From NCBI GenBank assembly GCA_910589075.1, contig CAJUSK010000034.1:285747-349746 (forward strand): 64,000 nt of DNA, read 5' to 3'. Position numbers and translations under genes: made by a program. Numbering within the stretch: position 1 is the first letter of the stretch; each line of letters starts with the position of its first letter. Shown here one piece after another: positions 25,226-34,524 of this stretch. This DNA is from an uncultured Lachnospiraceae bacterium. Its GTDB lineage: Bacteria; Bacillota; Clostridia; Lachnospirales; Lachnospiraceae. The notes beneath the pieces are model-generated. The model saw nothing but the letters and a program-made list of their open reading frames with translations. It did not search any database and had not been told where the DNA came from.

Positions 25226-26065
25226 ATGGCTGGACATGCAGTTATATATGGAGCTACAGGAACTGGGAAAAATTTATATAAAAAAATCGTGAACGATTAT
25301 GAGATTGTATGTTTTATTGACAGGAATGAAGGACTGAAAAATACAAAGGTATTTGGGGTAGAAGTAAAAAATATAGATTCCGTAGATTTTTCGGATATAG
25401 ATTTTGTTTTCATCGGTGTTTTGACCGGGTGGGAAGATGCTGTAGAACTTTTCAGTACAAAAGGAATTTCAAAAGAAAAAATAATAACTACATATGTGGA
25501 TTTACCGTCAAGAGCAAGAAGAGAATGTATTGAAAAAATTGAAACAGTTTTTCGTTATAAAAATATAGTCGGTTCAGTTGCTGAGTTAGGTGTTTACCGG
25601 GGAGATTTTGCGAAAATAATAAATGAAGTTTTTATGGATAGAAAGTTGTATCTGTTTGATACTTTTGAAGGATTTCCTGAGGCAGACATTAATTACGAGA
25701 AAAAACATGGATTGTTGATTGATAAAGTTGGAAATTTGTCAGATACTTCTGTTGAATATGTTTTAAGTAAAATGCCATATAAGGATAATTGCATTGTTTG
25801 TAAAGGATATTTTCCTGATACAGCCGAAGGGATAGAAGAGAAATTTTGCTTTGTTAATATTGATACAGATTTATATAGCTCCATATTGGCAGGATTAGAG
25901 TGGTTCTGGCCGCGTATGATAACTGGAGGATACATATTTGTTCATGATTATTTTTCATTCTCCTATGCGGGTGCCAAAAAGGCGGCTGATGAATTTTCGG
26001 AAAAACATAAAGTTGGATTTATTCCGATAGGAGATGCTTTTAGTGTTGCATTTATAAAATATTGA
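25226..26065 (+). CDS. TylF/MycF-type O-methyltransferase with N-terminal Rossmann-like module
   Basis: A 279-residue protein. The module covers about residues 3-92 (HAVIYGATGTGKNLYKKI, CFIDRNEGL). A TylF-like SAM-dependent methyltransferase follows: VAELGVYRGDFAKIIN, LYLFDTFEGFPE, FVNIDTDLYSS and GGYIFVHDY, the last two being the metal-binding Asp region of macrocin-type sugar O-methyltransferases. Its product is probably an O-methylated sugar. It lies between the epimerase and the heptose kinase. Confidence 0.85.
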   Translation: MAGHAVIYGATGTGKNLYKKIVNDYEIVCFIDRNEGLKNTKVFGVEVKNIDSVDFSDIDFVFIGVLTGWEDAVELFSTKGISKEKIITTYVDLPSRARRECIEKIETVFRYKNIVGSVAELGVYRGDFAKIINEVFMDRKLYLFDTFEGFPEADINYEKKHGLLIDKVGNLSDTSVEYVLSKMPYKDNCIVCKGYFPDTAEGIEEKFCFVNIDTDLYSSILAGLEWFWPRMITGGYIFVHDYFSFSYAGAKKAADEFSEKHKVGFIPIGDAFSVAFIKY

Positions 26066-26082
26066 CGGAAAGGATGTGGGAT

Positions 26083-27057
26083 ATGATTTTAGCGAGGAGT
26101 CCGCTGAGAATTACTTTAGGCGGTGGTGGAACAGATCTGGCATCATATTATGAGAAGCAGAATGGATTTTTAATCTCTGCAGCGATAAATAAATATGTAT
26201 ATATTTTGATTAATAAAACATTTGATAAATCATTGGTATTAAAATATTCTCAATTAGAGAAAGTGTCTCAGATTGAAGATCTAAGACATCCTATTGTGAA
26301 AGAAGCGCTTAAAATGCTGAAACTTGAAAAAGAACCATTAGAAATATGTTCTATGGCGGATATTCCTGCGGGAACTGGGTTGGGTTCATCAGGCACTTTT
26401 ACTACTTGTCTTCTGAAGGCTTTACATGGCTATAAAGGAGATTTTATCGGAACAAGACAACTTGCAGAAGAAGCCTGTGATATAGAGATAAACAGGCTTG
26501 GAGAACCGATTGGAAAACAGGATCAATACATATCGGCTTTCGGTGGAATTTCTTGTATGGAAATTGATAAAAGTGGATATGTGGATGTTATGCCTCTGCA
26601 AATATCCAGTGAGACTTTGTATAATTTGGAAGACAATCTAATCTTATTTTTTACAGGGTATTCTCACGCAGCCGGAAATATATTGTGTGAACAGGATAGT
26701 AAGAGTAGAGAAGATGATGATAATATGATAAAAAATCTTGATGTTGTCAAACAACTTGGATTAGACAGCAGAAAAGCTATTGAGTCCGGGAAATTAGATA
26801 AATTTGCAGATATATTAAATGAGCATTGGAAATATAAAAAACAACGTTCTTCCAAAATGTCTAATCCGCAAATTAATGAATGGTATGAATATGCGTTAAA
26901 AAATGGTGCTATTGGAGGAAAACTTATTGGGGCCGGTGGAGGTGGATTTTTGATGTTTTATACTAGAGATAAAGTAAAATTACGTCGGATTTTTAACGAA
27001 TTAGGATTAGAAGAGGTACGTTTTAGATTTGAAATGGAAGGGGCAAAACTTATTTGA
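26083..27057 (+). CDS. hddA: D-glycero-alpha-D-manno-heptose 7-phosphate kinase (GHMP family)
   Basis: A 324-residue GHMP-superfamily kinase phosphorylating heptose 7-phosphate at C1. The N-terminal SPLRITLGGGGTDLASYYEK is the HddA/heptokinase signature, IPAGTGLGSSGTFTTCLL is the ATP-binding GHMP motif, and GAIGGKLIGAGGGGFLMFY is GHMP motif 3. Its partners in the pathway surround it: HddC-GmhB fusion, GmhA and a transaldolase. ATG 26083 has GAAAGGA at 26068-26074; an upstream TTG at 26062 overlaps the previous stop and is less likely. The last bases overlap the next gene (TTGA). Confidence 0.9.
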   Translation: MILARSPLRITLGGGGTDLASYYEKQNGFLISAAINKYVYILINKTFDKSLVLKYSQLEKVSQIEDLRHPIVKEALKMLKLEKEPLEICSMADIPAGTGLGSSGTFTTCLLKALHGYKGDFIGTRQLAEEACDIEINRLGEPIGKQDQYISAFGGISCMEIDKSGYVDVMPLQISSETLYNLEDNLILFFTGYSHAAGNILCEQDSKSREDDDNMIKNLDVVKQLGLDSRKAIESGKLDKFADILNEHWKYKKQRSSKMSNPQINEWYEYALKNGAIGGKLIGAGGGGFLMFYTRDKVKLRRIFNELGLEEVRFRFEMEGAKLI

Positions 27058-28388
27058 TACCGACAGCAGATGATTTTGAAATATCAGAAATACAAATTGT
27101 AGTACTTATGGGAGGTCTTGGAACCCGGCTTGGTAAATTAAGTAAGAATACGCCTAAGGCATTGATAGATGTAAATGGAAGGGCATTTTTTGATTACCAG
27201 ATAAAACTTTTAAAATCTTGGGGATTTAAAAAGTTTCTGTTTTTGGTAGGACATCATGCAAATGTTTTAGAACAGTATTATGGAAATGGGGATAACCAGG
27301 ATATTAGTATTAGTTATAGTTATGATGGAAAAGAACTGCTTGGTACAGGTGGTGCGTTAAAAAAAGCAAAGAGTTTACTGGAAGACTGTTTTATGATTAT
27401 GTACGGAGACTCTTTCATGGATATAGATTATTACCAGGTGGTTTATGAGTTTTTGAATAGTGTCACCTGCGGATTTGATGGTCTTATGGTCATATTTAAA
27501 AACAATAACAAACTTGACAAAAGTAATGTTATTTTTAATCCTGAAAATTCAGAAATGTTTTATGATAAATATTTAAATCTTCCTGAAATGAATTATATAG
27601 ATTATGGAGTAAGTATGATGAAGAAAGAGGTGGTCTTAAATTATACTACGGAAGACAGGTTTGATTTGTCAGATATGTTTACATGGTTATGTAAAAGAAA
27701 GACATTAAGGCCATTGAGAGTAACAAAACGTTTTTACGAAGTGGGTAATATAGATTCTCTGGAAGAGTTTAGAAAATATGCTAATAATCGGTTTGACACA
27801 CCACAAAAAGCAGTTTTTTTAGATCGGGACGGAGTTTTGAATAAGATTGTGTATAATGAGGATACAGAACAGTTAGACTCTCCGCTGTGTATTGAAGAAT
27901 TTGAGTATATAGATGGTGTGAAAAAAGCACTAAGATCCATACAAGAAAAAGGATATCTGATTTTTATTGTAACAAATCAGCCTTCGGCAGCAAAAGGAAA
28001 AACAACTTTAACAAATCTTTATAATATAAATAATTGGGTGATGCAGGATTTATATGAAAAGAATATTGAAATAGAATCAATTAATATGTGTCCCCATCAT
28101 CCGACAGGTACTAAACAAACACAACACAAAAGTCTGATAAAGAAATGCAAATGCAGAAAGCCGGAAGCAGATCTGATTATCCGGGCAGGAAATATATATA
28201 ACATTCTTTGGAACAAATCATACATGATTGGTGATTCTTATACGGATATACTTGCAGGAAAAAATGCAAATGTAAAAACGGTATTTATTGGAAGTTTAAA
28301 ATGCGACGTGTGTTCCAGATTGAATTATAATAAGCCGGATCTGATTGTATCATCACTTATGGAATTTGCAGAATATCTGCCTGAATGA
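27054..28388 (+). CDS. Bifunctional heptose-1-P guanylyltransferase / heptose bisphosphate phosphatase (HddC-GmhB fusion)
   Basis: A 444-residue fusion. Residues about 12-235 are a nucleotidyltransferase of HddC/ManC type (VVLMGGLGTRLGKLSKNTPK with the Lys of the substrate site, GTGGALKKA, MYGDSFMDID). Residues about 250-440 are an HAD-IIIA phosphatase of GmhB type: VFLDRDGVLN, VTNQPSAAKG, four cysteine/histidine zinc ligands in CPHHP...CKCRKP, and MIGDSYTDILAG. The two activities are the last steps to a nucleotide-activated D-glycero-D-manno-heptose. The start is TTG 27054, overlapping the hddA stop; GGAAGGGG lies about 10 bases upstream. Confidence 0.87.
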   Translation: MIPTADDFEISEIQIVVLMGGLGTRLGKLSKNTPKALIDVNGRAFFDYQIKLLKSWGFKKFLFLVGHHANVLEQYYGNGDNQDISISYSYDGKELLGTGGALKKAKSLLEDCFMIMYGDSFMDIDYYQVVYEFLNSVTCGFDGLMVIFKNNNKLDKSNVIFNPENSEMFYDKYLNLPEMNYIDYGVSMMKKEVVLNYTTEDRFDLSDMFTWLCKRKTLRPLRVTKRFYEVGNIDSLEEFRKYANNRFDTPQKAVFLDRDGVLNKIVYNEDTEQLDSPLCIEEFEYIDGVKKALRSIQEKGYLIFIVTNQPSAAKGKTTLTNLYNINNWVMQDLYEKNIEIESINMCPHHPTGTKQTQHKSLIKKCKCRKPEADLIIRAGNIYNILWNKSYMIGDSYTDILAGKNANVKTVFIGSLKCDVCSRLNYNKPDLIVSSLMEFAEYLPE

Positions 28389-28412
28389 GACGGATAAGAC
28401 ATGAGGGAGGAA

Positions 28413-28982
28413 ATGAATTTGTATAAAAGTTATATTAATCAATATTTGCAGGAAACAATTGAAATTGCAACGCAAATTAACAGAGAACAGATTGATAATT
28501 GTATAAGAATATTGAAAGATATAAAAGAATGTGGAGGGCGGCTCTTTATTTTGGGTGTCGGAGGAAGTGCCGCCAATGCATCACATGCGGTGAATGATTT
28601 TAGAAAGATTGGCGGTTTGGAAACATATGCACCTACAGATAATGTATCTGAAATAACAGCAAGAACAAATGATGATGGATGGGAGACAACATTTGTTGAA
28701 TGGTTGAAAACATCCCATATTGGAAAAAATGATGCGATTTTGGTTTTTTCTGTTGGTGGAGGAACTGAAACTACATCCTTAAATATTGTTAATGCATTAA
28801 AGTATGGTTGTGAAAAGAACTGTAAAATTTTATCTGTTGTGTCCAGGGACGGGGGATATTGTTATGCATGTTCGGATGCGTGTGTACTTATACCTGTTAT
28901 TACAGAAGACAGGATTACGCCTCACGCGGAAGGATGGCAGGGGATAATATGGCATTTATTGGTAAATGCCATATTACAATAA
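28413..28982 (+). CDS. gmhA: Sedoheptulose-7-phosphate isomerase (GmhA, SIS domain)
   Basis: A 189-residue SIS-fold protein that converts sedoheptulose 7-phosphate to D-glycero-D-manno-heptose 7-phosphate, the first committed step of heptose synthesis. Motifs: LFILGVGGSAANASHAVNDF for phosphate binding, and a region ending ILSVVSRDGGY. ATG 28413 is placed by GGGAGG at 28405-28410; ATG 28401 has no suitable site. It is followed by a transaldolase that can provide its substrate. Confidence 0.9.
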   Translation: MNLYKSYINQYLQETIEIATQINREQIDNCIRILKDIKECGGRLFILGVGGSAANASHAVNDFRKIGGLETYAPTDNVSEITARTNDDGWETTFVEWLKTSHIGKNDAILVFSVGGGTETTSLNIVNALKYGCEKNCKILSVVSRDGGYCYACSDACVLIPVITEDRITPHAEGWQGIIWHLLVNAILQ

Positions 28983-28995
28983 GGAGAATGAAAGG

Positions 28996-29712
28996 ATGGG
29001 ATACAGAGATTTAAAGGTTGATGTATATGCAGATAGTGCAGATATTCAGGTTATGATTAATGAGTATGAAAGAGGAATTGTAAAGGGTTTTACTACGAAT
29101 CCAACACTTATGAAGAAAGCCGGAATAAAAAGTTATACAAATTTTGCAAAAGAATTGATAAATAAAATTACAGATTATCCAATTTCTTTTGAAGTGTTTG
29201 CAGATGATTTTGAAACAATGAAAAAAGAGGCGAGAGAATTGGCTTCTTATGGAAAAAATGTATATGTCAAAATTCCTATTACGAATTCTGCAGGGAAATC
29301 AAGTGTTGAACTAATCAGAGAACTTTCGCTGGAAAAGATAAACCTAAATATAACGGCTGTCTTTACTTTACAGCAAGTCAAAGACGTGGTTTCAGAATTT
29401 GCTCCTCATACAAATAATATTGTTTCTGTATTTGCAGGGAGAATTGCAGATACAGGGGTCGATGCAGAAGATATTATGAAAGAAGCTGTTAAAATATGTA
29501 AGAGCAGACCGAATATAAAATGTTTGTGGGCTAGCTGCAGAGAAGTATTTAATATTATACAGGCAGACAGATGTGGAGCAGATATTATTACAGTGACAGA
29601 GGATATAATGAAAAAAATTCCGTTATTGGGAAAAGATCTTGAAGAATATTCTTTGGAAACAGTAAAAATGTTTGAACAGGACAGCAGGAAATTAGGGTTT
29701 AAAATTATTTAA
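28996..29712 (+). CDS. Transaldolase-family protein (TalC/FSA-like)
   Basis: A 238-residue class I aldolase of the short transaldolase/fructose-6-phosphate aldolase family. The N-terminal YADSADIQVMINEYERGIVKG and GFTTNPTLMKKAG are typical, YVKIPIT carries the Schiff-base Lys, and FAGRIADTGVDA completes the barrel. Transaldolase chemistry supplies sedoheptulose 7-phosphate, the GmhA substrate, so its presence inside the heptose block is functionally sensible. ATG 28996 follows AAGGAGAATGAAAGG. Confidence 0.87.
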   Translation: MGYRDLKVDVYADSADIQVMINEYERGIVKGFTTNPTLMKKAGIKSYTNFAKELINKITDYPISFEVFADDFETMKKEARELASYGKNVYVKIPITNSAGKSSVELIRELSLEKINLNITAVFTLQQVKDVVSEFAPHTNNIVSVFAGRIADTGVDAEDIMKEAVKICKSRPNIKCLWASCREVFNIIQADRCGADIITVTEDIMKKIPLLGKDLEEYSLETVKMFEQDSRKLGFKII

Positions 29713-29726
29713 AGAGGAGATGTATT

Positions 29727-30701
29727 ATGCACAACGGCTATAATAAGAGATTTTTTAAAAGTGAAAGTAAATCAGCAAAAAAGTCATCAGCAATTGTTTT
29801 TCCGTATATTTTAAAAACTCTTCATCCTGAGTCCGTTATAGATTTTGGATGTGGTACCGGGGAGTGGCTCAGTGTTGCCAGAACTTTCCCTGGTGTTAAA
29901 AAAGTAATTGGTGTGGATGGAGAATATACGAGGGAAAGTGTAATTTTATCGGGAGAAGAGTTTATTGCAAAAGATTTAAATAAAAAAATTGATATAAATG
30001 AAAGATTTGATTTGGCTGTGAGTTTGGAAGTGGCAGAGCACTTGAAACCAGAAAGTGCAGAAATATTTGTTGAGAATTTAGTACGGCATGCAGATACAAT
30101 TCTTTTCAGTGCGGCAATTCCTTATCAAGGTGGAAAATATCATATTAATGAACAATATCCAACATACTGGGAGAAACTATTTCAAAAATTTGGATATGTA
30201 ATGTGTGATTGTCTAAGAAATATTTTTTGGAATATTGAGGGAGTAGATGTATGGTACAAACAAAACATATTTATTATTTGCAAGAAGGAACTGGAAGAGA
30301 AAATTATAAAAAGTTTTCACAGTGAACAATGTATACGGAATATTGTGCATCCGGAATACTGGGAATATTATAGAAAATTTCAATATATTTTTCCCTTTTC
30401 ACGCGTCAAAAAAGGAGAGCGGATTGTGATATATGGAGCAAGTGAAATGGGGGAGACTTATATTAAGCAAATAAATAAAACAAAATATGCCGAAATTGTA
30501 TGCTGGTGCGATGGAGCTGGAGATGTTTATCGGAACAAAGGGTTGAAGGTATACAATCCGGAAAAATTGAAAGAACTTGAATATGATAAGATTGTAATAG
30601 CAGTAAAAGAACGGGATACATATAATGAAATTATTGGTTATTTATTATCGGAAGTGGGGGGGTGCTACACGAGAGGGATATTATTTGGGAACCTCTTATA
30701 A
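29727..30701 (+). CDS. SAM-dependent methyltransferase with C-terminal Rossmann-like module (3' end disturbed by G7)
   Basis: A 324-residue protein. Residues about 25-190 are a class I methyltransferase (VIDFGCGTGEWLSVA, VIGVDGEYT, SLEVAEHLKPESA). The module starts near 231 (RIVIYGASEMGETYIKQI). In the frame shown it ends GGCYTRGILFGNLL, unlike its relatives; changing the G7 tract at 30656-30662 to 5 or 8 gives EVG(G)VLHERDIIWEPL, which matches sibling module ends such as GEKIVWVQP and DKIVWKKP. The gene may therefore be phase-variable in its tail, or frameshifted. Ribosome binding site: AGAGGAG. Confidence 0.83.
   Translation: MHNGYNKRFFKSESKSAKKSSAIVFPYILKTLHPESVIDFGCGTGEWLSVARTFPGVKKVIGVDGEYTRESVILSGEEFIAKDLNKKIDINERFDLAVSLEVAEHLKPESAEIFVENLVRHADTILFSAAIPYQGGKYHINEQYPTYWEKLFQKFGYVMCDCLRNIFWNIEGVDVWYKQNIFIICKKELEEKIIKSFHSEQCIRNIVHPEYWEYYRKFQYIFPFSRVKKGERIVIYGASEMGETYIKQINKTKYAEIVCWCDGAGDVYRNKGLKVYNPEKLKELEYDKIVIAVKERDTYNEIIGYLLSEVGGCYTRGILFGNLL
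30656..30662 (+). repeat. G7 homopolymer near the end of the methyltransferase-module gene
   Basis: Seven G in an AT-rich gene, located where the reading frame departs from the family C-terminal pattern. A length of 5 or 8 restores the canonical end. Confidence 0.6.
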
Positions 30702-30722
30702 TACAGGAATAGGTGAGAGTGC

Positions 30723-31874
30723 ATGAAAGATACAATAATTATATGGGGTGCTGGTGATATAGGAAAGCAGGCATATTATTACTATAAAAATAAAGGGTAT
30801 ATTAAATGCTTTATTGATAATAATACAAAACTTCAGGGAAGCAGAATTTCAGGTGTACCTGTTAAAGAACCAGATTATTTAAAAACTGTGAATGATGTAA
30901 AAATAATTCTTGCAGTCAGGAGGAGAAGAGAAGAGATTCAAAAACAGTTATTGGAACAATATCATATAACTCGTTTTATTTTATTTGACATATCAGAAGA
31001 AATAATGGAAATATGTAGAGAGAATGATCCAAAGAATGCGAAGGAAATAATTATTGAATATGAAGGTGGTTTAGGAAATCAGATGTTCCAATATGCATTT
31101 TCAAAATGTTTTATGAAAAGAGGATGCGAAGTGACAGCGGATATTTCTACTTATTATTATCCGGGAAGAAGAAAATTTGTTTTGAACAGGGTATTTGGTC
31201 AGACGGATATTTTTCCCGCGAATATTTCACTGAAATGGAACTATAAAAAAAATAATTTGGTATATTGTGAAAAAAGTATTTATGAAGAAGTAAATAAGCA
31301 AGCTCAGTTGGAATTATTAAATAATTCAGAGGGGTATTTTAGTGGATATTGGCAAAGTTATGAGTATGTCAGTCGGGTTGAACAGGAATTGAGAAAAGAT
31401 TTTACATTTACATTATTAAAAGAAAAAAAATTGAAAAGTATGGAAGAGCAGATTAAAAGTGTTTGCGCAGTTTCTGTACATGTACGCAGAGGTGATTATC
31501 TTTTACGGAAATCCCAGGAAATTATGGGAGAAATTTGTACATCATTATATTATGAAAACGCGATCAGATATGTATGTGAGCACATTCCAGATGCTGTATT
31601 TTTTGTTTTTTCTGATGACGTAGAATGGTGCAGGGAAAAATTTAAGAATCTTCATGCAGTTTTTTCTGATGCATCTATATATGACCACTATGAAGACTGG
31701 TATGATATGTATTTAATGAGTTGTTGTAAACATAATATTATTGCGAACAGTACTTTTAGTTGGTGGGGAGCATGGCTTAATAAAAATACTGAAAAAATAG
31801 TGATTGCGCCTTCCCGGTGGTTGAATATATGTGACATGGTGGATATTTGCCCTAACGAATGGATTAGGTTGTAA
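30723..31874 (+). CDS. GT11-family (alpha-1,2-fucosyltransferase-like) with N-terminal Rossmann-like module
   Basis: A 383-residue protein. The module occupies about residues 3-95 (TIIIWGAGDIGKQAYYYY, CFIDNNTKLQG). From 112 it is a GT11 glycosyltransferase: YEGGLGNQMFQYAFSKC, SVHVRRGDYLL, FFVFSDDVEWC and ANSTFSWWGAWLN, the set typical of alpha-1,2-fucosyltransferases and relatives. GT11 enzymes usually use GDP-fucose, but with GDP-heptose genes nearby another GDP-sugar donor is possible. AGGTGAGAG precedes ATG 30723. Confidence 0.87.
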   Translation: MKDTIIIWGAGDIGKQAYYYYKNKGYIKCFIDNNTKLQGSRISGVPVKEPDYLKTVNDVKIILAVRRRREEIQKQLLEQYHITRFILFDISEEIMEICRENDPKNAKEIIIEYEGGLGNQMFQYAFSKCFMKRGCEVTADISTYYYPGRRKFVLNRVFGQTDIFPANISLKWNYKKNNLVYCEKSIYEEVNKQAQLELLNNSEGYFSGYWQSYEYVSRVEQELRKDFTFTLLKEKKLKSMEEQIKSVCAVSVHVRRGDYLLRKSQEIMGEICTSLYYENAIRYVCEHIPDAVFFVFSDDVEWCREKFKNLHAVFSDASIYDHYEDWYDMYLMSCCKHNIIANSTFSWWGAWLNKNTEKIVIAPSRWLNICDMVDICPNEWIRL

Positions 31875-31926
31875 GTAAAAATTATTTATGTATGGGGTAA
31901 TGTTTAAAGGGAGGCAAACAATAAAT

Positions 31927-32979
31927 ATGAAAAACATTTTCATATGGGGAACGGGTAAAACTGCCGAGAGTCTTATAAAAAACGGATTACCTGGAGAGGT
32001 GAAAGGATATATCGAGACAGTTAGGCGCAAAGACCGGTTCTGTAATAAGAAAGTATATGAGCTTACCGAACTGTCAGAAGACTATGATGTAATAATTGTT
32101 GCAAACAACCACGGTAATGAAATCTATCAGAAAGCTGCCAGAATAAATTTTGACATGGAAAAGATGATTTTTATGTATCCGTCTTATTGTGTGGATTCCA
32201 ATAAAAATACGGGTTGGATCAGAGAAATACTGGGTGAAATAAATTTTGAAATATATTGTGCTAATCATGGATTGCTTGATAAAACATTTTTCGCCCATGA
32301 CAAAGAGCTTTATAATGAGCTGAATAGGCGGGATACATTTAAAATTGATGAAAGTATACTCAGACCCATGATAAAGGACCGGTATGAAAGCGGAGGTACT
32401 GTAAACAGTTATTTCTGGCAGGATTTATGGGCGGCGCAGCTTATATTTACGAATCAGCCGGAAGAGCATTATGATATCGGATCAAGACTGGACGGATTTA
32501 TTTCCCATATACTGTCATTTGGAATCCCTGTCAACATGATTGATATACGTCCACTTCCAATGAAGATTGCGGGGTTACATACAATCGTTGACAATGCGAC
32601 AGATATGAATCAGTTTGAAGACAGCAGCATTGCGAGTTTGTCTGCCCTTTGCTCACTCGAACACTTTGGATTGGGCAGATACGGAGATCCAATCGATCCG
32701 GAAGCCTGTTTTCGATGTTTTGATGCGATACAGAAAAAGGTGAAACGCGGCGGGAAAATATACATATCTGTACCAATCGGAAAGGAACGTCTGGAATTCA
32801 ATGCGCATCGTATTTTTTGCGCAGAAACAATTAAGACTTGCTTTGACAAATGCATGTTGCTGGAATTCTCCTGTACGGCAGATGGAAGAATTGAAAGGAA
32901 TGTTGAATTGAAAAAATATGATGCTGATACTTGCAACGGGGGAGATCGGTTTGGGCTGTTTTATTTTGAAAAGATTTAA
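31927..32979 (+). CDS. DUF268-domain protein with N-terminal Rossmann-like module
   Basis: A 350-residue protein. The module covers about residues 1-90 (NIFIWGTGKTAESLIKNG). The rest, from about 140, matches the uncharacterised DUF268 family: WQDLWAAQLIF, YDIGSRLDGFISH, SLSALCSLEHFGLGRYGDPI and GGKIYISVPIG, a methyltransferase-like fold seen in glycan loci. Its enzymatic role is unknown. ATG 31927 has GGGAGGCA at about 31910-31917; an upstream ATG at 31888 would start before that site. Confidence 0.75.
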   Translation: MKNIFIWGTGKTAESLIKNGLPGEVKGYIETVRRKDRFCNKKVYELTELSEDYDVIIVANNHGNEIYQKAARINFDMEKMIFMYPSYCVDSNKNTGWIREILGEINFEIYCANHGLLDKTFFAHDKELYNELNRRDTFKIDESILRPMIKDRYESGGTVNSYFWQDLWAAQLIFTNQPEEHYDIGSRLDGFISHILSFGIPVNMIDIRPLPMKIAGLHTIVDNATDMNQFEDSSIASLSALCSLEHFGLGRYGDPIDPEACFRCFDAIQKKVKRGGKIYISVPIGKERLEFNAHRIFCAETIKTCFDKCMLLEFSCTADGRIERNVELKKYDADTCNGGDRFGLFYFEKI

Positions 32980-33000
32980 ATATAATGAGGAATAGATAAA

Positions 33001-34509
33001 ATGAAAACGCTTACAATGTATTTACCGCAATTTCACAGAGTAATTGAAAATGATAACTGGTGGGGAGAAGGATTTACCGAATGGACTGCCGTCCGATCTG
33101 CATTTCCTCTTTTTGATGGACATAATCAGCCCAGGGTACCATTACACAAGAATTATTATGATTTGCTTCAGAAAGACACTATGTTATGGCAGGCGGATTT
33201 AATGAAGCGTTATGGAATTGATGGTCAGTGCATTTATCACTATTATTTTAAGGATGGGAGGAGAATACTTGAAAAACCCGCTGAAAATCTATTGAATTGG
33301 AAGGATGTTTCTATGCCATTTTGTTTTTGCTGGGCCAATGGAAGCTGGGCACGAACATGGAGTAAATTGAGTGGAAATTCATGGGCAGATAAATTTGAAA
33401 AAACAGATAACAAGGATAATGGAAATGGTATTTTACTGGAACAGAAATATGGAAGAGAAAGAGAATGGAAAGAGCATTTTGAGTATTTGTTACCCTTTTT
33501 TGAGGATGAAAGATATATCAAATTAGACGGAAAACCGGTATTTGCAATATTTGATACGGGATTAATACCCTGTATTTATCAGATGATTGATTACTGGAAA
33601 GAGTTGTCTTGTCTTGCAGGTTTTCCAGGGTTATATTTTATTGGTATGAATAGTTTGGATATGCAAAAAGGATTTGATGCTGTTTTGATGAATGCACCTC
33701 ACATGTTTTGGAATCTTGAAACCGTAAGACGTAAAAACAACGTAATGAGGCCGGACTATCAGGAAACATGGGACAATATACTCAAAATGCCGCCCATAAA
33801 GGGGATGAAAACATATTTTGGAGGCGTGTCAGATTGTGATGATTCTCCGCGCAGGGGAAATAATGGAGTTTCTTTTTCAGGTTTTTCACTAGATGTTTTT
33901 AGAAATGGAATGATTGGTTTATATCGAAAAAGCAGTTATTTAAATAATGAATTCGTATTTATAAACGCATGGAACGAATGGGGAGAGGGAATGTATTTGG
34001 AGCCCGATGAGAAAAACGGATACGGATATCTGGAAGCAATTAAAACTGCCAAGGAAGTTGCATTGGATAACCGGACGAAAATTAGTTTCAGCTTCAAATC
34101 TGACAGTGAACAACAGGATGAGAGTGGATTGAAAAAAGAGGTGGAAAAGCAAAAAATGATATCCAGATGTTTTGACAAATGGATGTCTCTGCGAGAAGAT
34201 GGAAAAAATATCTGTGATTATTTGTTAAAGTACGGAATAAAAACAGTAGCTGTTTATGGAATAGGAAGAATGGGGAAACATCTTTTTTTTGAGTTGGAAG
34301 ACAGCGGTATTGAAGTAAGATATATTATTGACAGACGAACTGAAATGCATCATCCAAAATATCCAATAAAAGGGCCGGAGGAAAAATTAGAAGAAGTAGA
34401 TGCTGTGATAATAACGCCTGTGTGGGACTTTGAACATATATATGAGAAACTGAAATATAAGATGAAAAGTAAATTTTTTTCGTTGTATGAACTGGTTGAT
34501 GAAAGCTGA
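33001..34509 (+). CDS. WbsX-type (GH99-like) glycosyltransferase with C-terminal Rossmann-like module
   Basis: A 502-residue protein. Residues 1-355 are the WbsX/GH99-like domain found in O-antigen and capsule loci: YLPQFHRVIENDNWWGEGFT at the N terminus, FCFCWANGSWARTW, and FINAWNEWGEGMYLEPD with the conserved WNEW acidic residues. WbsX proteins are treated as glycosyltransferases but related GH99 enzymes are endo-mannosidases, so the reaction is uncertain. The module is at about 415-502 (TVAVYGIGRMGKHLFFEL, YIIDRR). Confidence 0.83.
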   Translation: MKTLTMYLPQFHRVIENDNWWGEGFTEWTAVRSAFPLFDGHNQPRVPLHKNYYDLLQKDTMLWQADLMKRYGIDGQCIYHYYFKDGRRILEKPAENLLNWKDVSMPFCFCWANGSWARTWSKLSGNSWADKFEKTDNKDNGNGILLEQKYGREREWKEHFEYLLPFFEDERYIKLDGKPVFAIFDTGLIPCIYQMIDYWKELSCLAGFPGLYFIGMNSLDMQKGFDAVLMNAPHMFWNLETVRRKNNVMRPDYQETWDNILKMPPIKGMKTYFGGVSDCDDSPRRGNNGVSFSGFSLDVFRNGMIGLYRKSSYLNNEFVFINAWNEWGEGMYLEPDEKNGYGYLEAIKTAKEVALDNRTKISFSFKSDSEQQDESGLKKEVEKQKMISRCFDKWMSLREDGKNICDYLLKYGIKTVAVYGIGRMGKHLFFELEDSGIEVRYIIDRRTEMHHPKYPIKGPEEKLEEVDAVIITPVWDFEHIYEKLKYKMKSKFFSLYELVDES

Positions 34510-34524
34510 TTTGGAGGAATGATT

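Noticed and set aside
34274-34291. T8 tract as a further phase-variation site
   Set aside because: The frame is intact across it, A/T runs of this length are common in this AT-rich block, and both sides fit the module in frame.
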